Positions 26,653 to 33,726 of a DNA stretch of 64,000 nt are shown piece by piece. Source of the DNA: Mycobacterium sp. HUMS_12744610 (lineage in GTDB: Bacteria > Actinomycetota > Actinomycetes > Mycobacteriales > Mycobacteriaceae); contig NZ_JBGEDP010000001.1 of the NCBI RefSeq assembly GCF_041206865.1, positions 2,666,001 through 2,730,000 on the forward strand, read 5' to 3'. Each line of letters starts with the position of its first letter. The first letter of the stretch is position 1. The notes below the pieces were generated by a model. It did no database searches, had not been told where the DNA came from, and was given only the letters and a program-made list of their open reading frames with translations. The position numbers were made by a program, and so were the translations under genes.

Positions 26653-28044
26653 CACCGACAGACTCGGACCCGACCAACCTGGCATTCCGACAGTTGCGAT
26701 ATCCGACGTCGCCAGAGGCTGCAGCCGCCCGAGGCGGGCGAGCCGGGGTAGGGTACGCACGGCCTCCCCGGCGATCTCCCGGCCGCTGCGCGCCGCCCCC
26801 ACCGCGGCGTCGGCCAACCCCAGGCTCACGCCGACGCCCAGTTCGGCCAGCACACCCGCCGAGCGACCGATGCGCGACGACAGCCCGACGGCGCCATCGA
26901 TCGCGCCGCTAGGGTCGGCCTCCATCGCATGCACTCCGTCGGGCCTGGGCCCTCGACCGTCTTGCCAGAGCACCCATTGACCGACCGTGGGCCAGGTGTG
27001 CGTGGCGGCGGTCGATCCGACAACGAGCCCGAAGTGACCTGCCCGCAACAGCACCTCGGACACCTCGGCGCGGGGGGCGGCCCGCCGGATACCTCGCACG
27101 GACGCGGGCTGGCCGATGTCATCGACCTCGCCGATGAACGCCAGAACCGGACAGGTGATTTCGGCGAGCGTGATCAAGGTGCCATCGATCACGGCGCCGC
27201 CGGCCATCATGCGGTTATGGACTACGAACTGCCGTAACAGTTCGGCGACCGCGGGACCCGACCAGGCCACCCAGCCCTCTGCCTCGAGGAAGCGGCGTTG
27301 CTGTTCCCTGGGCAACAACGCCTCCCGGTCATGGAGTTGCCATAGGAAGTCCCATCTCGCCCGTACCGTTTTGATCGGGTCCAGAAGTTGAAACCCGGTA
27401 CGGGCCATCCATCCGGACACGGAGAGACGGTTGAAGACGTGGTCGGCGACCAGCTGGGCGCCGCGGCCCGCCAAGGCGGCGGGAATCCCGAACGGCAGAC
27501 CGCTGAGCGAATCGACGGCGCTACCGAACGTGATGACGCTGGCCAGGCCCTCGGAACGTCGGTAGGCGGCGGTCTGATAGCAGAACATGCCGCCCTGCGA
27601 GTAGCCCGCCAGATGCACCTTGCGCCCGGTGTGTGCTTGCACCGCGTCGACGACGCGGCTCAGTGCGATCACATGGTCGCTCAACGTGCGTTCGAGCCCA
27701 CCGGTTTCCCGGTCCGGTGAGCCGAAGTCCACCACCCACGGGTCCACCCCGAGATCATGCAGGACTCCGACCGCGCCCTGGTGTCTGGTGACGTCAAACA
27801 CGTTGGCCGACATCATCATCGGCGGCACGAGTATTACCGGCGGCCGTGACGGATCGTTTGCCCCGTCGGGAAAGTACCGTCGCAGCCGGTACATGTCGGA
27901 GCGCTCCACGATCCGAAACGGCGACGGACGGGATCCGGTTTGAAGGCCACCGAACCGCAGCACCTCGATGCCGTTCCGCGTGGTCGCGATCGCCCGGTTC
28001 ACCGGACCGGTGATCAGGCCGCTACCCCATGTCACCGATACCAC
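26407..28044 (-). CDS. Lipase half of a split Rv1683-like gene
   Basis: The first about 443 residues are an alpha/beta-hydrolase of the PHA-synthase/lipase type. The nucleophile Ser is in VHLAGYSQGGMFCYQ, the Asp is in LAFIGEVDDIGQ and the His is in LLRAGHFGLVVG. The N-terminus (MVSVTWGSGLITGPVNRAIA) matches my memory of Rv1683. Homology ends at LARLGRLQP near 26,717. The remaining approximately 100 residues are an antisense reading of the monooxygenase gene and are not part of the family. The full-length protein is thought to act in triacylglycerol turnover by pairing lipase and acyl-CoA synthetase. Here the two activities could only work as separate chains. Confidence 0.85.
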   Translation of the reverse strand: MVSVTWGSGLITGPVNRAIATTRNGIEVLRFGGLQTGSRPSPFRIVERSDMYRLRRYFPDGANDPSRPPVILVPPMMMSANVFDVTRHQGAVGVLHDLGVDPWVVDFGSPDRETGGLERTLSDHVIALSRVVDAVQAHTGRKVHLAGYSQGGMFCYQTAAYRRSEGLASVITFGSAVDSLSGLPFGIPAALAGRGAQLVADHVFNRLSVSGWMARTGFQLLDPIKTVRARWDFLWQLHDREALLPREQQRRFLEAEGWVAWSGPAVAELLRQFVVHNRMMAGGAVIDGTLITLAEITCPVLAFIGEVDDIGQPASVRGIRRAAPRAEVSEVLLRAGHFGLVVGSTAATHTWPTVGQWVLWQDGRGPRPDGVHAMEADPSGAIDGAVGLSSRIGRSAGVLAELGVGVSLGLADAAVGAARSGREIAGEAVRTLPRLARLGRLQPLATSDIATVGMPGWSGPSLSVSCLVPIGVFVGPAPGRVVSAKDTNQGESGKCRKSMLGAQVVAATVDLATAGRAPFLGEVSVACRRERPEIFADEVAGSPCR

Positions 28045-28531
28045 ACGTCACACCGACACTCCCGCTGATCACTCATCTGCTGACGTCACCCAATCGACAC
28101 TACGTGAGGCGCCCTCGCGTCCGCCTTCTCGAGGGGCGTTGCTGTCATGTCCGGAATGCACACCCCTTAAAACGCCGCGGTGGTCAGTGGTGTCGTCGTC
28201 AATCGAATCGTGATCGGTTGTCGCGAAGCTTCGCCAAGCAGCATTCGGGCGTGTAGTGTTACGCCGTAGAGATACTTGGCAGACAGGCCATTTAACAAGC
28301 GTTTTGACAGAGTTCCAACTCCGAAGATAACCAAAGGCGTTGTCCACTAGAAGAAATGTCCACGCTCGAATTCGCTGCGGTGGTCGATGTGGTTTGCGCT
28401 TGTGTCTCGGAAATCGGGTGGCGGCGACTTCTTTGCCCGCTCTGGTCAATCCCGGACTCGTAGTCAATCGAGGGCGGCTCGGCGCGTTTACCACACCCGC
28501 AGTGCCGCCGCCTACGCGAAATGAGGCCACG
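28045..28531. other. Divergent intergenic region, AT-richer than its surroundings
   Basis: No gene is evident on either strand. The region separates two divergent genes and should hold both promoters. I cannot fix -10 or -35 boxes with confidence. Confidence 0.45.
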
Positions 28532-28924
28532 ATGGGTAAATCCGAGTACGAACAACGAGATGTCTTCGGGGGTCTCGTGCTTCAGGTGGGTGCGGGTTTC
28601 AAGGAGCATGAGCGACGCCACGTGGTGGAGGCATTGTCGACGCTCGGGCCGCACCTGGGAAGGTGGGACCCTCATGACCTGGTCGTCGATGTCTCCTTAC
28701 AGGACCGCGGTGGCAAGGAACAGCGCGTCACATTGCGCACGAGCCTGCCCGGCTTTCCGCCATTGGTAGCGGTTGCTGACAACCCGGACCTAACCCGCGC
28801 CCTCGGCGAAGCAAAGCGCGAGCTGATCCGGCAGATTGAACATCAGAAGTCGCAGCGAGAACCCATGAGCAACCGCCGGCTTAGGAACCCCACGGTCCGG
28901 CATCCGAATATCCCCACGCCGTGA
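28532..28924 (+). CDS. HPF/S30EA-like ribosome-associated domain protein
   Basis: The 130-residue protein has the alternating beta-alpha pattern of a hibernation-factor N-terminal domain: ERRHVVEALSTLGPHLGRW, then DLVVDVSLQDRG, then LVAVADNPDLTRALGEAKRE and LIRQIEHQKSQREP. It lacks the long HPF C-terminal domain. Such proteins bind resting ribosomes, which would suit a stress role here. GAGG lies before ATG 28532; the frame upstream is not protein-like. The assignment is by fold pattern, so it is moderate. Confidence 0.6.
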   Translation: MGKSEYEQRDVFGGLVLQVGAGFKEHERRHVVEALSTLGPHLGRWDPHDLVVDVSLQDRGGKEQRVTLRTSLPGFPPLVAVADNPDLTRALGEAKRELIRQIEHQKSQREPMSNRRLRNPTVRHPNIPTP

Positions 28925-28949
28925 CCAATCGCCCGTTCTCACCCTGGGT

Positions 28950-28966
28950 GGTGGTTTCGTACCACC
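28950..28966. terminator. Probable bidirectional terminator hairpin
   Basis: GGTGGT at 28950-28955 pairs with ACCACC at 28961-28966 around a TTCGT loop. It lies between two convergent genes that end at 28924 and 29015. There is no U-run, which is common for mycobacterial terminators. Confidence 0.45.
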
Positions 28967-29014
28967 GTCGGGGCGGTTAAACGCTCGTGGCATGCGGAGA
29001 TTCGCAGACGCCGA

Positions 29015-29734
29015 TCACGCCGGCGGCTGCGGGCTCATCGCCGCGATGTAGTAGATCTCGTGCCCGGTGGGGTAGCCGCCCCCATTGGTGGCGATGTGAA
29101 CGTGGTCGTAGTGGTTGAGGGTCTCGTTGCCGTAGTCCGCCGTCCAGCTGCCCGCGCCGATGCCCGGGTAGAGCCGCTGGCGCCAGATCACGTGGTTGAT
29201 GCCCCAGCGTTTGGCGTTCGCGAGGGCATAGCCGGCGATCTGGTTGCCGAGCGCGATCCCCTCCGGGCTGTGGTAGTTCGGGATCATCACGTCGATCGCC
29301 AATCCGTTGGGGTGCCATTTCAGGGCGTCCTGCCGGTACCCGCCGATCGTCTTGATCTCCGGGAAGAGCACGCCGATGGCACGCGCCGCCCAGATGGTCT
29401 TGACCTGCAACCCATGCTCCGGCGCCACGCTGGGAGGCAGCGCGACCAGAAAGTTCTGGGCTGAGGTGGGGGCGGTGGGCGCGTTGGCCGCCAACGACTG
29501 CACCTCCGCGGGGGTGGCGATCCGCGGCCCGTCCGCGGGAGCGGACATCTGCGGCACGTCCGGGGGGCGGGCGATCTGCGGGGCGCCGGGTGGCGCGGTT
29601 TCGGCGACGGTCGGGTGTCCCACGCAGCACCGGTGCTCGGTGGTCTGGGCGTAGACCATGGCGGCCGAGACGGTCACCGAGGCCGCGATCGCCAGCCAGC
29701 GGCCCCGGCCGTTGGCCAGCACGGCGGTACCCAC
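29015..29734 (-). CDS. Secreted ARB_07466/M15-like peptidase-domain protein
   Basis: A hydrophobic segment near residues 13-28 (LAIAASVTVSAAMVYA) looks like a signal or anchor. A proline/alanine-rich linker with repeated A-P-x motifs follows to about residue 95. The C-terminal domain carries a His/Asp zinc-type arrangement in KWHPNGLAIDVMIPNYH and HYDHVHIATNGG, as in M15-like D-Ala-D-Ala peptidase folds common in mycobacteria. It probably acts on the cell wall or is a catalytically reduced relative. GTG 29734 is the start. Confidence 0.75.
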   Translation of the reverse strand: MGTAVLANGRGRWLAIAASVTVSAAMVYAQTTEHRCCVGHPTVAETAPPGAPQIARPPDVPQMSAPADGPRIATPAEVQSLAANAPTAPTSAQNFLVALPPSVAPEHGLQVKTIWAARAIGVLFPEIKTIGGYRQDALKWHPNGLAIDVMIPNYHSPEGIALGNQIAGYALANAKRWGINHVIWRQRLYPGIGAGSWTADYGNETLNHYDHVHIATNGGGYPTGHEIYYIAAMSPQPPA

Positions 29735-29797
29735 GGTCAGCAGCTTAGTGTCCCGTGCGACGCGTGGGGCAGGCTTTGCCGTTTGTCGTCGGGGTGT

Positions 29798-29965
29798 CTA
29801 GCGCCGGGATTCCTCTGCGACGTCTTCATGGGACTGGTGCAGGCCCGGCGCGTCCGGGTCCTCGCCTTGGTGTTCCAGCTCGTCCTGCAGCCGGCGCTGC
29901 TCCTCGGTGGCCTTCCTGGCGTCTTCGGGTACCTCCGGCGGGTCGATGTTGGCTTGCGGATCCAC
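29798..29965 (-). CDS. Small acidic hypothetical protein
   Basis: The 55-residue product (VDPQANIDPPEVPEDARKAT onward) is very hydrophilic and glutamate-rich, with a short helical stretch (EEQRRLQDELEHQG). AAGGAG lies seven bases before GTG 29965, a strong ribosome site that decides this start over an in-frame start at 29995. I know no family. It is probably a small stress-type protein. Confidence 0.6.
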   Translation of the reverse strand: MDPQANIDPPEVPEDARKATEEQRRLQDELEHQGEDPDAPGLHQSHEDVAEESRR

Positions 29966-30055
29966 GCGAGATCTCCTTGACGGGTCGACGAACACTTCCG
30001 GTCAGGATCGCCCGAATCGGGCGTGCCGAAACCCGGGGCCCACTTCGGGTCCGCG

Positions 30056-30469
30056 TTAACTCGTCGCCAGCCGAGACCGATCGGCGGGCGGCTGTTTGAT
30101 CCCCGATGTCCGAACGAGCACCGCCAAGACCACGGCCACGAGAAGCAGCGCCATTACGTCGCCCCAGAGGTGTCCCAGATGGCCGTCGCCGAAGGATTGC
30201 ACCGTCATGATCGCGGCGTGCACGCCGCTGGACCACACCGTGAACCAGATCAGGCTGAGGTTGTTTTCCGGGCTGCGCGCGGCATTGATGAGGAACACCC
30301 CGAGGGTGGCGTAGACGCCGACGATCATCATGAAGTAGTCGGATCGGTACGGCGCTCCGGAGTGCCACATCCAGCCCGACGGCCAGACCACCGCCAGGGG
30401 ATAGACCAGGAGCATGACGGCGCCGACGAAAACAAGCGCCAGTTGCAGGAGTTTGTAGGGCGTTGCCAT
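30056..30469 (-). CDS. DUF6632-like four-helix membrane protein
   Basis: Four hydrophobic helices fill the 137 residues: KLLQLALVFVGAVMLLVYPL, YFMMIVGVYATLGVFLINA, LIWFTVWSSGVHAAIMTVQ and VMALLLVAVVLAVLVRT. AGGAGG precedes the ATG. The length and pattern match the DUF6632 family. The function is unknown. Confidence 0.78.
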   Translation of the reverse strand: MATPYKLLQLALVFVGAVMLLVYPLAVVWPSGWMWHSGAPYRSDYFMMIVGVYATLGVFLINAARSPENNLSLIWFTVWSSGVHAAIMTVQSFGDGHLGHLWGDVMALLLVAVVLAVLVRTSGIKQPPADRSRLATS

Positions 30470-30528
30470 CGTAGCCTCCTGTCGGTGGCTGATGGCTTGT
30501 CATTATGCGCCTTCCCACCGCCGCGCAG

Positions 30529-31494
30529 CTATGCTCCGGCGACGAATTCCGCGGCTACGGCGGCCAGCAATTGCTGTGTGCGGCGGCGCGACTCGCTCCG
30601 GGTCTGGGCGTTGTCACCCAGCGGCACCACCCGGGCGGCGAGATCGGTGACGCCGGCGTCGCGGTACCGGCGCAACCTGGCGAGGATGGCCGCTTCGTCG
30701 CCGGCGGCCATCGTGTCGCCGACGTCGGCGGCGTCGCCGTGCTCGAGCAGTCGCACGTAGTTGGGGGAGAAGTCCGCGTGGCCGAGCACCTCGCTGGCAT
30801 GGGTGCGGGCCTGCTCGACCTCGCCGGGGCGGCACAGCGCTACCGGGACTCCGGCCACCACCCGAATCCCGCTGCGGCCGAGAGTCGTTGCCGCCGCTGT
30901 GATACGGGGGACGACGTAGTCGCCGATCGCGCGTTCGTCGGCCATCCACAGAATGGTGCCGCCGGCGCGTTCCCCGGCGATGCGCAGCATCGCCGGGCCG
31001 AGCGCGGCCAGCAGCACCGGGACCGGGGCGTCGGTGACGTCCACCGGGCTGTGCACGTGGTAGGTGGCGTTGTCGACGGACACCGCACCGGGACCGGCCA
31101 ACGCCGCGTCCAGCACGTCGAGGTAGTCGCCGACCAGACGGGCGGGCCGCTCGTAGGGCAACCCCAGCTGGTCGGCGACGATCCAATGGTGTGACGGGCC
31201 GATGCCCAGCGTGAACCGCCCTGCGCACGCGGCCTGCGTGGTCAGTGCCTGCTGCGCCATGGTGAGCGGGTGCCGGGTCTGGATGGGCACGACCGCGGTG
31301 CCGATCTCGATGCGGTCGGTGACCTGCCCGAGCAACGCGACGGCCGTCATCGCGTCGAGGTAGCCGGGCACCTGCGGCAACCAGAACGAGGCGAATCCGT
31401 CCGCTTCGGCGGCCCTTCCGTCCTCGAGCAGCCCGGTCAGCCGCTGCGCGCGGGTGCGCTCCTTGTCCGAGCCCACCATCACACCGATCCTCAC
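30529..31494 (-). CDS. LLM-class F420-dependent oxidoreductase
   Basis: The 321-residue TIM-barrel protein begins MRIGVMVGSDKERTRAQRL and contains FASFWLPQVPGYLDAMTAV, DRIEIGTAVVPIQTRHP and FTLGIGPSHHWIV. These are the hallmark strands of mycobacterial F420-dependent luciferase-like enzymes. They usually move hydride to or from a lipid, steroid or xenobiotic substrate. It is followed on the same strand by a barrel protein and an epimerase with gaps of about 12 bases, so it closes a three-gene operon. Confidence 0.88.
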   Translation of the reverse strand: MRIGVMVGSDKERTRAQRLTGLLEDGRAAEADGFASFWLPQVPGYLDAMTAVALLGQVTDRIEIGTAVVPIQTRHPLTMAQQALTTQAACAGRFTLGIGPSHHWIVADQLGLPYERPARLVGDYLDVLDAALAGPGAVSVDNATYHVHSPVDVTDAPVPVLLAALGPAMLRIAGERAGGTILWMADERAIGDYVVPRITAAATTLGRSGIRVVAGVPVALCRPGEVEQARTHASEVLGHADFSPNYVRLLEHGDAADVGDTMAAGDEAAILARLRRYRDAGVTDLAARVVPLGDNAQTRSESRRRTQQLLAAVAAEFVAGA

Positions 31495-31506
31495 GGCATC
31501 GCCCGC

Positions 31507-32250
31507 TCACGGGACATGGCGGTCCCATTCGTGCGCCACGACGACGTGGAACGGGGCGGCGAACAGCGGTGTGGCGGTGCCGTCGGCCCAGCGCTGCTCC
31601 AGCGCGGGCCGCAGCCTGCCCGCGGCGACGATCGGGTCCTCGTCGAGGAAGCAGTACGAAAGGGTCTGTCCCGCAGGGGCGCCGGCCAGGCTCGCGTCGA
31701 CGGCCTGCGAGGCCGCCGACCACACGCCGGCGACACCGTCCACGCCGACCAGGTCCGTCGGCGCCGGCGCGTCCTTTTCCAGCAGCACGTACACGCCGCG
31801 GGCCGGCCACCACGGCAGCACGTCGGCCCCGACTTTGACCCGCGGTGCGGCCGCCGTGGCGCGCACGTCGTAGACGCCGCGCTCGACGGGGGGCAACAGC
31901 GCCAGCTTGCGCCCGGCGCCACCCAGTGCCGCCGAAAGTTGGTTGAACCCAGCCAGTCCGCCAGGGTCGGTGAAGAAATACGACATCACGTGGTCGACGG
32001 GGTCGAACCGCTCGGTGCCGAACGCCCGCGCGTTGCGGCACTGCGGAGTGGACACCAGCCGCAGCGACGCCCGCACCGCACCGAGCCGGTGTTGTTCGGG
32101 CCGGTGGTCCATCGTGTGCCAGCGCAGGTACTCCGCGTCGGCCCCCTCGGGATGGCGCGTGGCCATGGAGACGAACACGGTGGCGATGTCACCGCGTCCC
32201 GCGGCGAGCACGTCGGCGACCTCGTCTGAGGGCGTGCCGGGTAGCAGCAT
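31507..32250 (-). CDS. EthD-like dimeric alpha-beta barrel protein, function unknown
   Basis: The 247 residues appear to contain two ferredoxin-like barrel repeats. One is around VFVSMATRHPEGADAEYLRW to MSYFFTDPG. The second is around GVYVLLEKDAPAPTD to TLSYCFLDEDP. WHTMDHRPEQHRL near 44-56 resembles the EthD-type active patch. No catalytic assignment is possible. It sits between the epimerase and the LLM oxidoreductase in one operon and may help in the same pathway. Confidence 0.6.
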   Translation of the reverse strand: MLLPGTPSDEVADVLAAGRGDIATVFVSMATRHPEGADAEYLRWHTMDHRPEQHRLGAVRASLRLVSTPQCRNARAFGTERFDPVDHVMSYFFTDPGGLAGFNQLSAALGGAGRKLALLPPVERGVYDVRATAAAPRVKVGADVLPWWPARGVYVLLEKDAPAPTDLVGVDGVAGVWSAASQAVDASLAGAPAGQTLSYCFLDEDPIVAAGRLRPALEQRWADGTATPLFAAPFHVVVAHEWDRHVP

Positions 32251-32262
32251 CGATGCCGTCCT

Positions 32263-33180
32263 TCAGATTCGTTTGAGCTCGATCTCGGGGTGGCGTGCCC
32301 GGGCCATTCGCCGGAAACCTTCGCGCCAGGGGACTTTCGTGTGCCCCAGCACGTCGTGCATGCGGGTGACGTCCGGCCACAGCGGCGTGTGCGCGTCGGG
32401 GGTGTAGTCGAAGATCGGCTCGACGCCCACCAACTCGCCCAGGTAGGAGCAGTAGTCCTCGGCGCTGACGGTCTCGCTGCCGGCCCAGTTCACCACGACC
32501 GGCGGGGTGGCGGCGACCTCCATGGCACGGATGCCGAACTCGACGTAGTCGTCCTCGTAGATCGGGTTGTAGTTGTTGGGCTTGTCGGGGTGCAGGCGAA
32601 TCGGCTTGCGCGCCAATATCGCATCGAGGCGGTCGGCCGGCGCGCCGCCCTCGGGCCCGTAGGTGGAGCAGATGCGGATGATCGTCAGCGGAATGCCGTA
32701 CCGCCCGGCGACCCAGGTGCACACGGCCTCGGCGGCGACCTTGGAGAAGCTGTAATCGGCCCGCAGCGGCACCCCCGGCGGATCGGACTCGGTCAGTGGC
32801 CGCTGCCCCCGGTACCCGTAGATGGACCCGGTCGAGCAGAACACGAAACCCTTTGCGCCGCGGCAGCGGTACAGCAAGTCACCGGAATGCTGCGCGTTGG
32901 TCCGCAGGCATGCGGTCCAGTCGCCGGCGCCGGGATCGACCGCCGCGTGGAAGACGTAGGTGAAATCGTCGGGTAGGGAGGAGAAGTCGCCGGTGGCCAT
33001 GTCGAGCGCGACCGGCGTGATGCCGGCGTCGGCCAGTTTGTCGCGATCCGCGGGGTCCCTCAGACGGGCGGCGCCCCACACCTCGTTGCGTGGGGCCAGG
33101 GCCCGCGCGATGGGGAAGGCGATCTTGCCGGTCGCCCCGGTGATCAAGATCTTCTCTGAATCGAGCATCCCACTAGTCAT
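32263..33180 (-). CDS. NAD-dependent epimerase/dehydratase (extended SDR)
   Basis: The Rossmann loop ILITGATGKIAFPIA lies at the N-terminus. The active site is Ser in FVFCSTGSIYGYRG and Tyr-Lys in ADYSFSKVAAEAV. The C-terminal substrate lobe ends at ELKRI. I start at ATG 33180; ATG 33168 (MLDSEKILI) is equally possible, and neither has a good ribosome site, so the mRNA may be nearly leaderless. It heads a three-gene minus-strand operon and diverges from a broken acyl-CoA dehydrogenase gene. Confidence 0.88.
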   Translation of the reverse strand: MTSGMLDSEKILITGATGKIAFPIARALAPRNEVWGAARLRDPADRDKLADAGITPVALDMATGDFSSLPDDFTYVFHAAVDPGAGDWTACLRTNAQHSGDLLYRCRGAKGFVFCSTGSIYGYRGQRPLTESDPPGVPLRADYSFSKVAAEAVCTWVAGRYGIPLTIIRICSTYGPEGGAPADRLDAILARKPIRLHPDKPNNYNPIYEDDYVEFGIRAMEVAATPPVVVNWAGSETVSAEDYCSYLGELVGVEPIFDYTPDAHTPLWPDVTRMHDVLGHTKVPWREGFRRMARARHPEIELKRI

Positions 33181-33201
33181 AGCGCACGGCGCCGCGAATG
33201 T

Positions 33202-33215
33202 TAAGTACTTGATAT
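33202..33215. promoter_or_regulatory. Candidate operator, shared motif copy 1
   Basis: TAAGTACTTGATAT lies about 20 bases before the epimerase start and 11 bases before the broken acyl-CoA dehydrogenase start. Its core TAAG-TA-CTTG is palindromic apart from the outer base. A near copy (12 of 14 identical) is at 35209-35222. It resembles a KstR2-type operator with one mismatch. Confidence 0.5.
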
Positions 33216-33225
33216 ATTGCGCGGT

Positions 33226-33530
33226 GTGCAACTGACCTTCGGGGAGGAGGTCGAGGCCTTCCGCGCCCAGTTCGTCAGGTTCCTCGACGAGCACCTGCCT
33301 ACCGAGGCGCAGGCGGCCGAGCGGTCGCGGTCGACGTCCCACATCCCGGCTGGGCGCGGCGCTGGCAGCGGCTCCAGTTCGACCACGGCTGGCTGTTGCC
33401 GGGCAACCCTCCCGAGTTCGGCGGCCGCAACGCCGGCATCCTGCAGCAGTTCGTCCATCGCGAGGAACTCTCCCGCCGGGCGTGTCGGTGCTCAAGGTGC
33501 TGGGATCCCCGGGCTGCCGGCACGTTGAAC
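33226..33530 (+). pseudogene. Truncated, frameshifted acyl-CoA dehydrogenase
   Basis: GTG 33226 starts VQLTFGEEVEAFRAQFVRFL, then DEHLPTEAQAAERSRSTSHI, a standard FadE N-terminus. Homology continues in another frame (LLPGNPPEFGGRN, then AGILQQFVHREELSRR) and stops near 33,490. The catalytic domain is absent. The gene has therefore lost its function by frameshift and a large deletion. Confidence 0.8.
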
Positions 33531-33600
33531 CGCGCGGAATCGCCGCTCCGCGCCGAAACCACACACGCCACAACAGCACCCGGCAGGAGCCACCACATTT

Positions 33601-33661
33601 TGTGCCCACCTCGCAGCGACAACCGAAGGCGCGGAACAGTTGTCGCTGCGAGGCGGGCACA
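33601..33661. repeat. Long inverted repeat (23-bp arms, 15-base loop)
   Basis: The arms at 33601-33623 and 33639-33661 are complementary at 22 of 23 positions (TGTGCCCACCTCGCAGC... against ...GCTGCGAGGCGGGCACA). It lies 66 bases beyond the stop of the aldehyde dehydrogenase gene and next to the broken acyl-CoA dehydrogenase. It may be a strong terminator or a small palindromic repeat element. Confidence 0.8.
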
Positions 33662-33726
33662 TCGAGTGGCCCGCATCGCGGAGACGCGTGTGGCCGCTGT
33701 GACGGCGCGGCGCCCGGCCGCAAACG

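Larger units (their letters stand above)
20989..26716 (+). mobile_element. Integrase / zinc-ribbon / monooxygenase mobile unit splitting an Rv1683-like gene
   Basis: The segment lies exactly between two halves of one minus-strand gene. Lipase-half homology ends at GRLQP (about 26,717) and synthetase-half homology begins at HTRVSLGG (about 20,986). GG lies at both edges. Similar subterminal sequences in direct orientation occur near 20,995-21,015 and 26,690-26,712 (TCTGATGCAA and TCGGATATCGCAA read on the minus strand), possibly recombinase sites. The unit carries four tightly linked plus-strand genes. The ends are uncertain by about 40 bases. There is no tRNA at either edge. Confidence 0.75.

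Noticed and set aside
20989..26716. Reading the integrase cluster as a RIT element (three recombinases in trio)
   Set aside because: Only one of the genes keeps the catalytic residues, the second gene is an HTH protein, and a monooxygenase is attached.
26407..26716. The last 100 codons of the lipase-half frame as real protein
   Set aside because: They are antisense to the monooxygenase 3' end and lie beyond the point where family homology stops.
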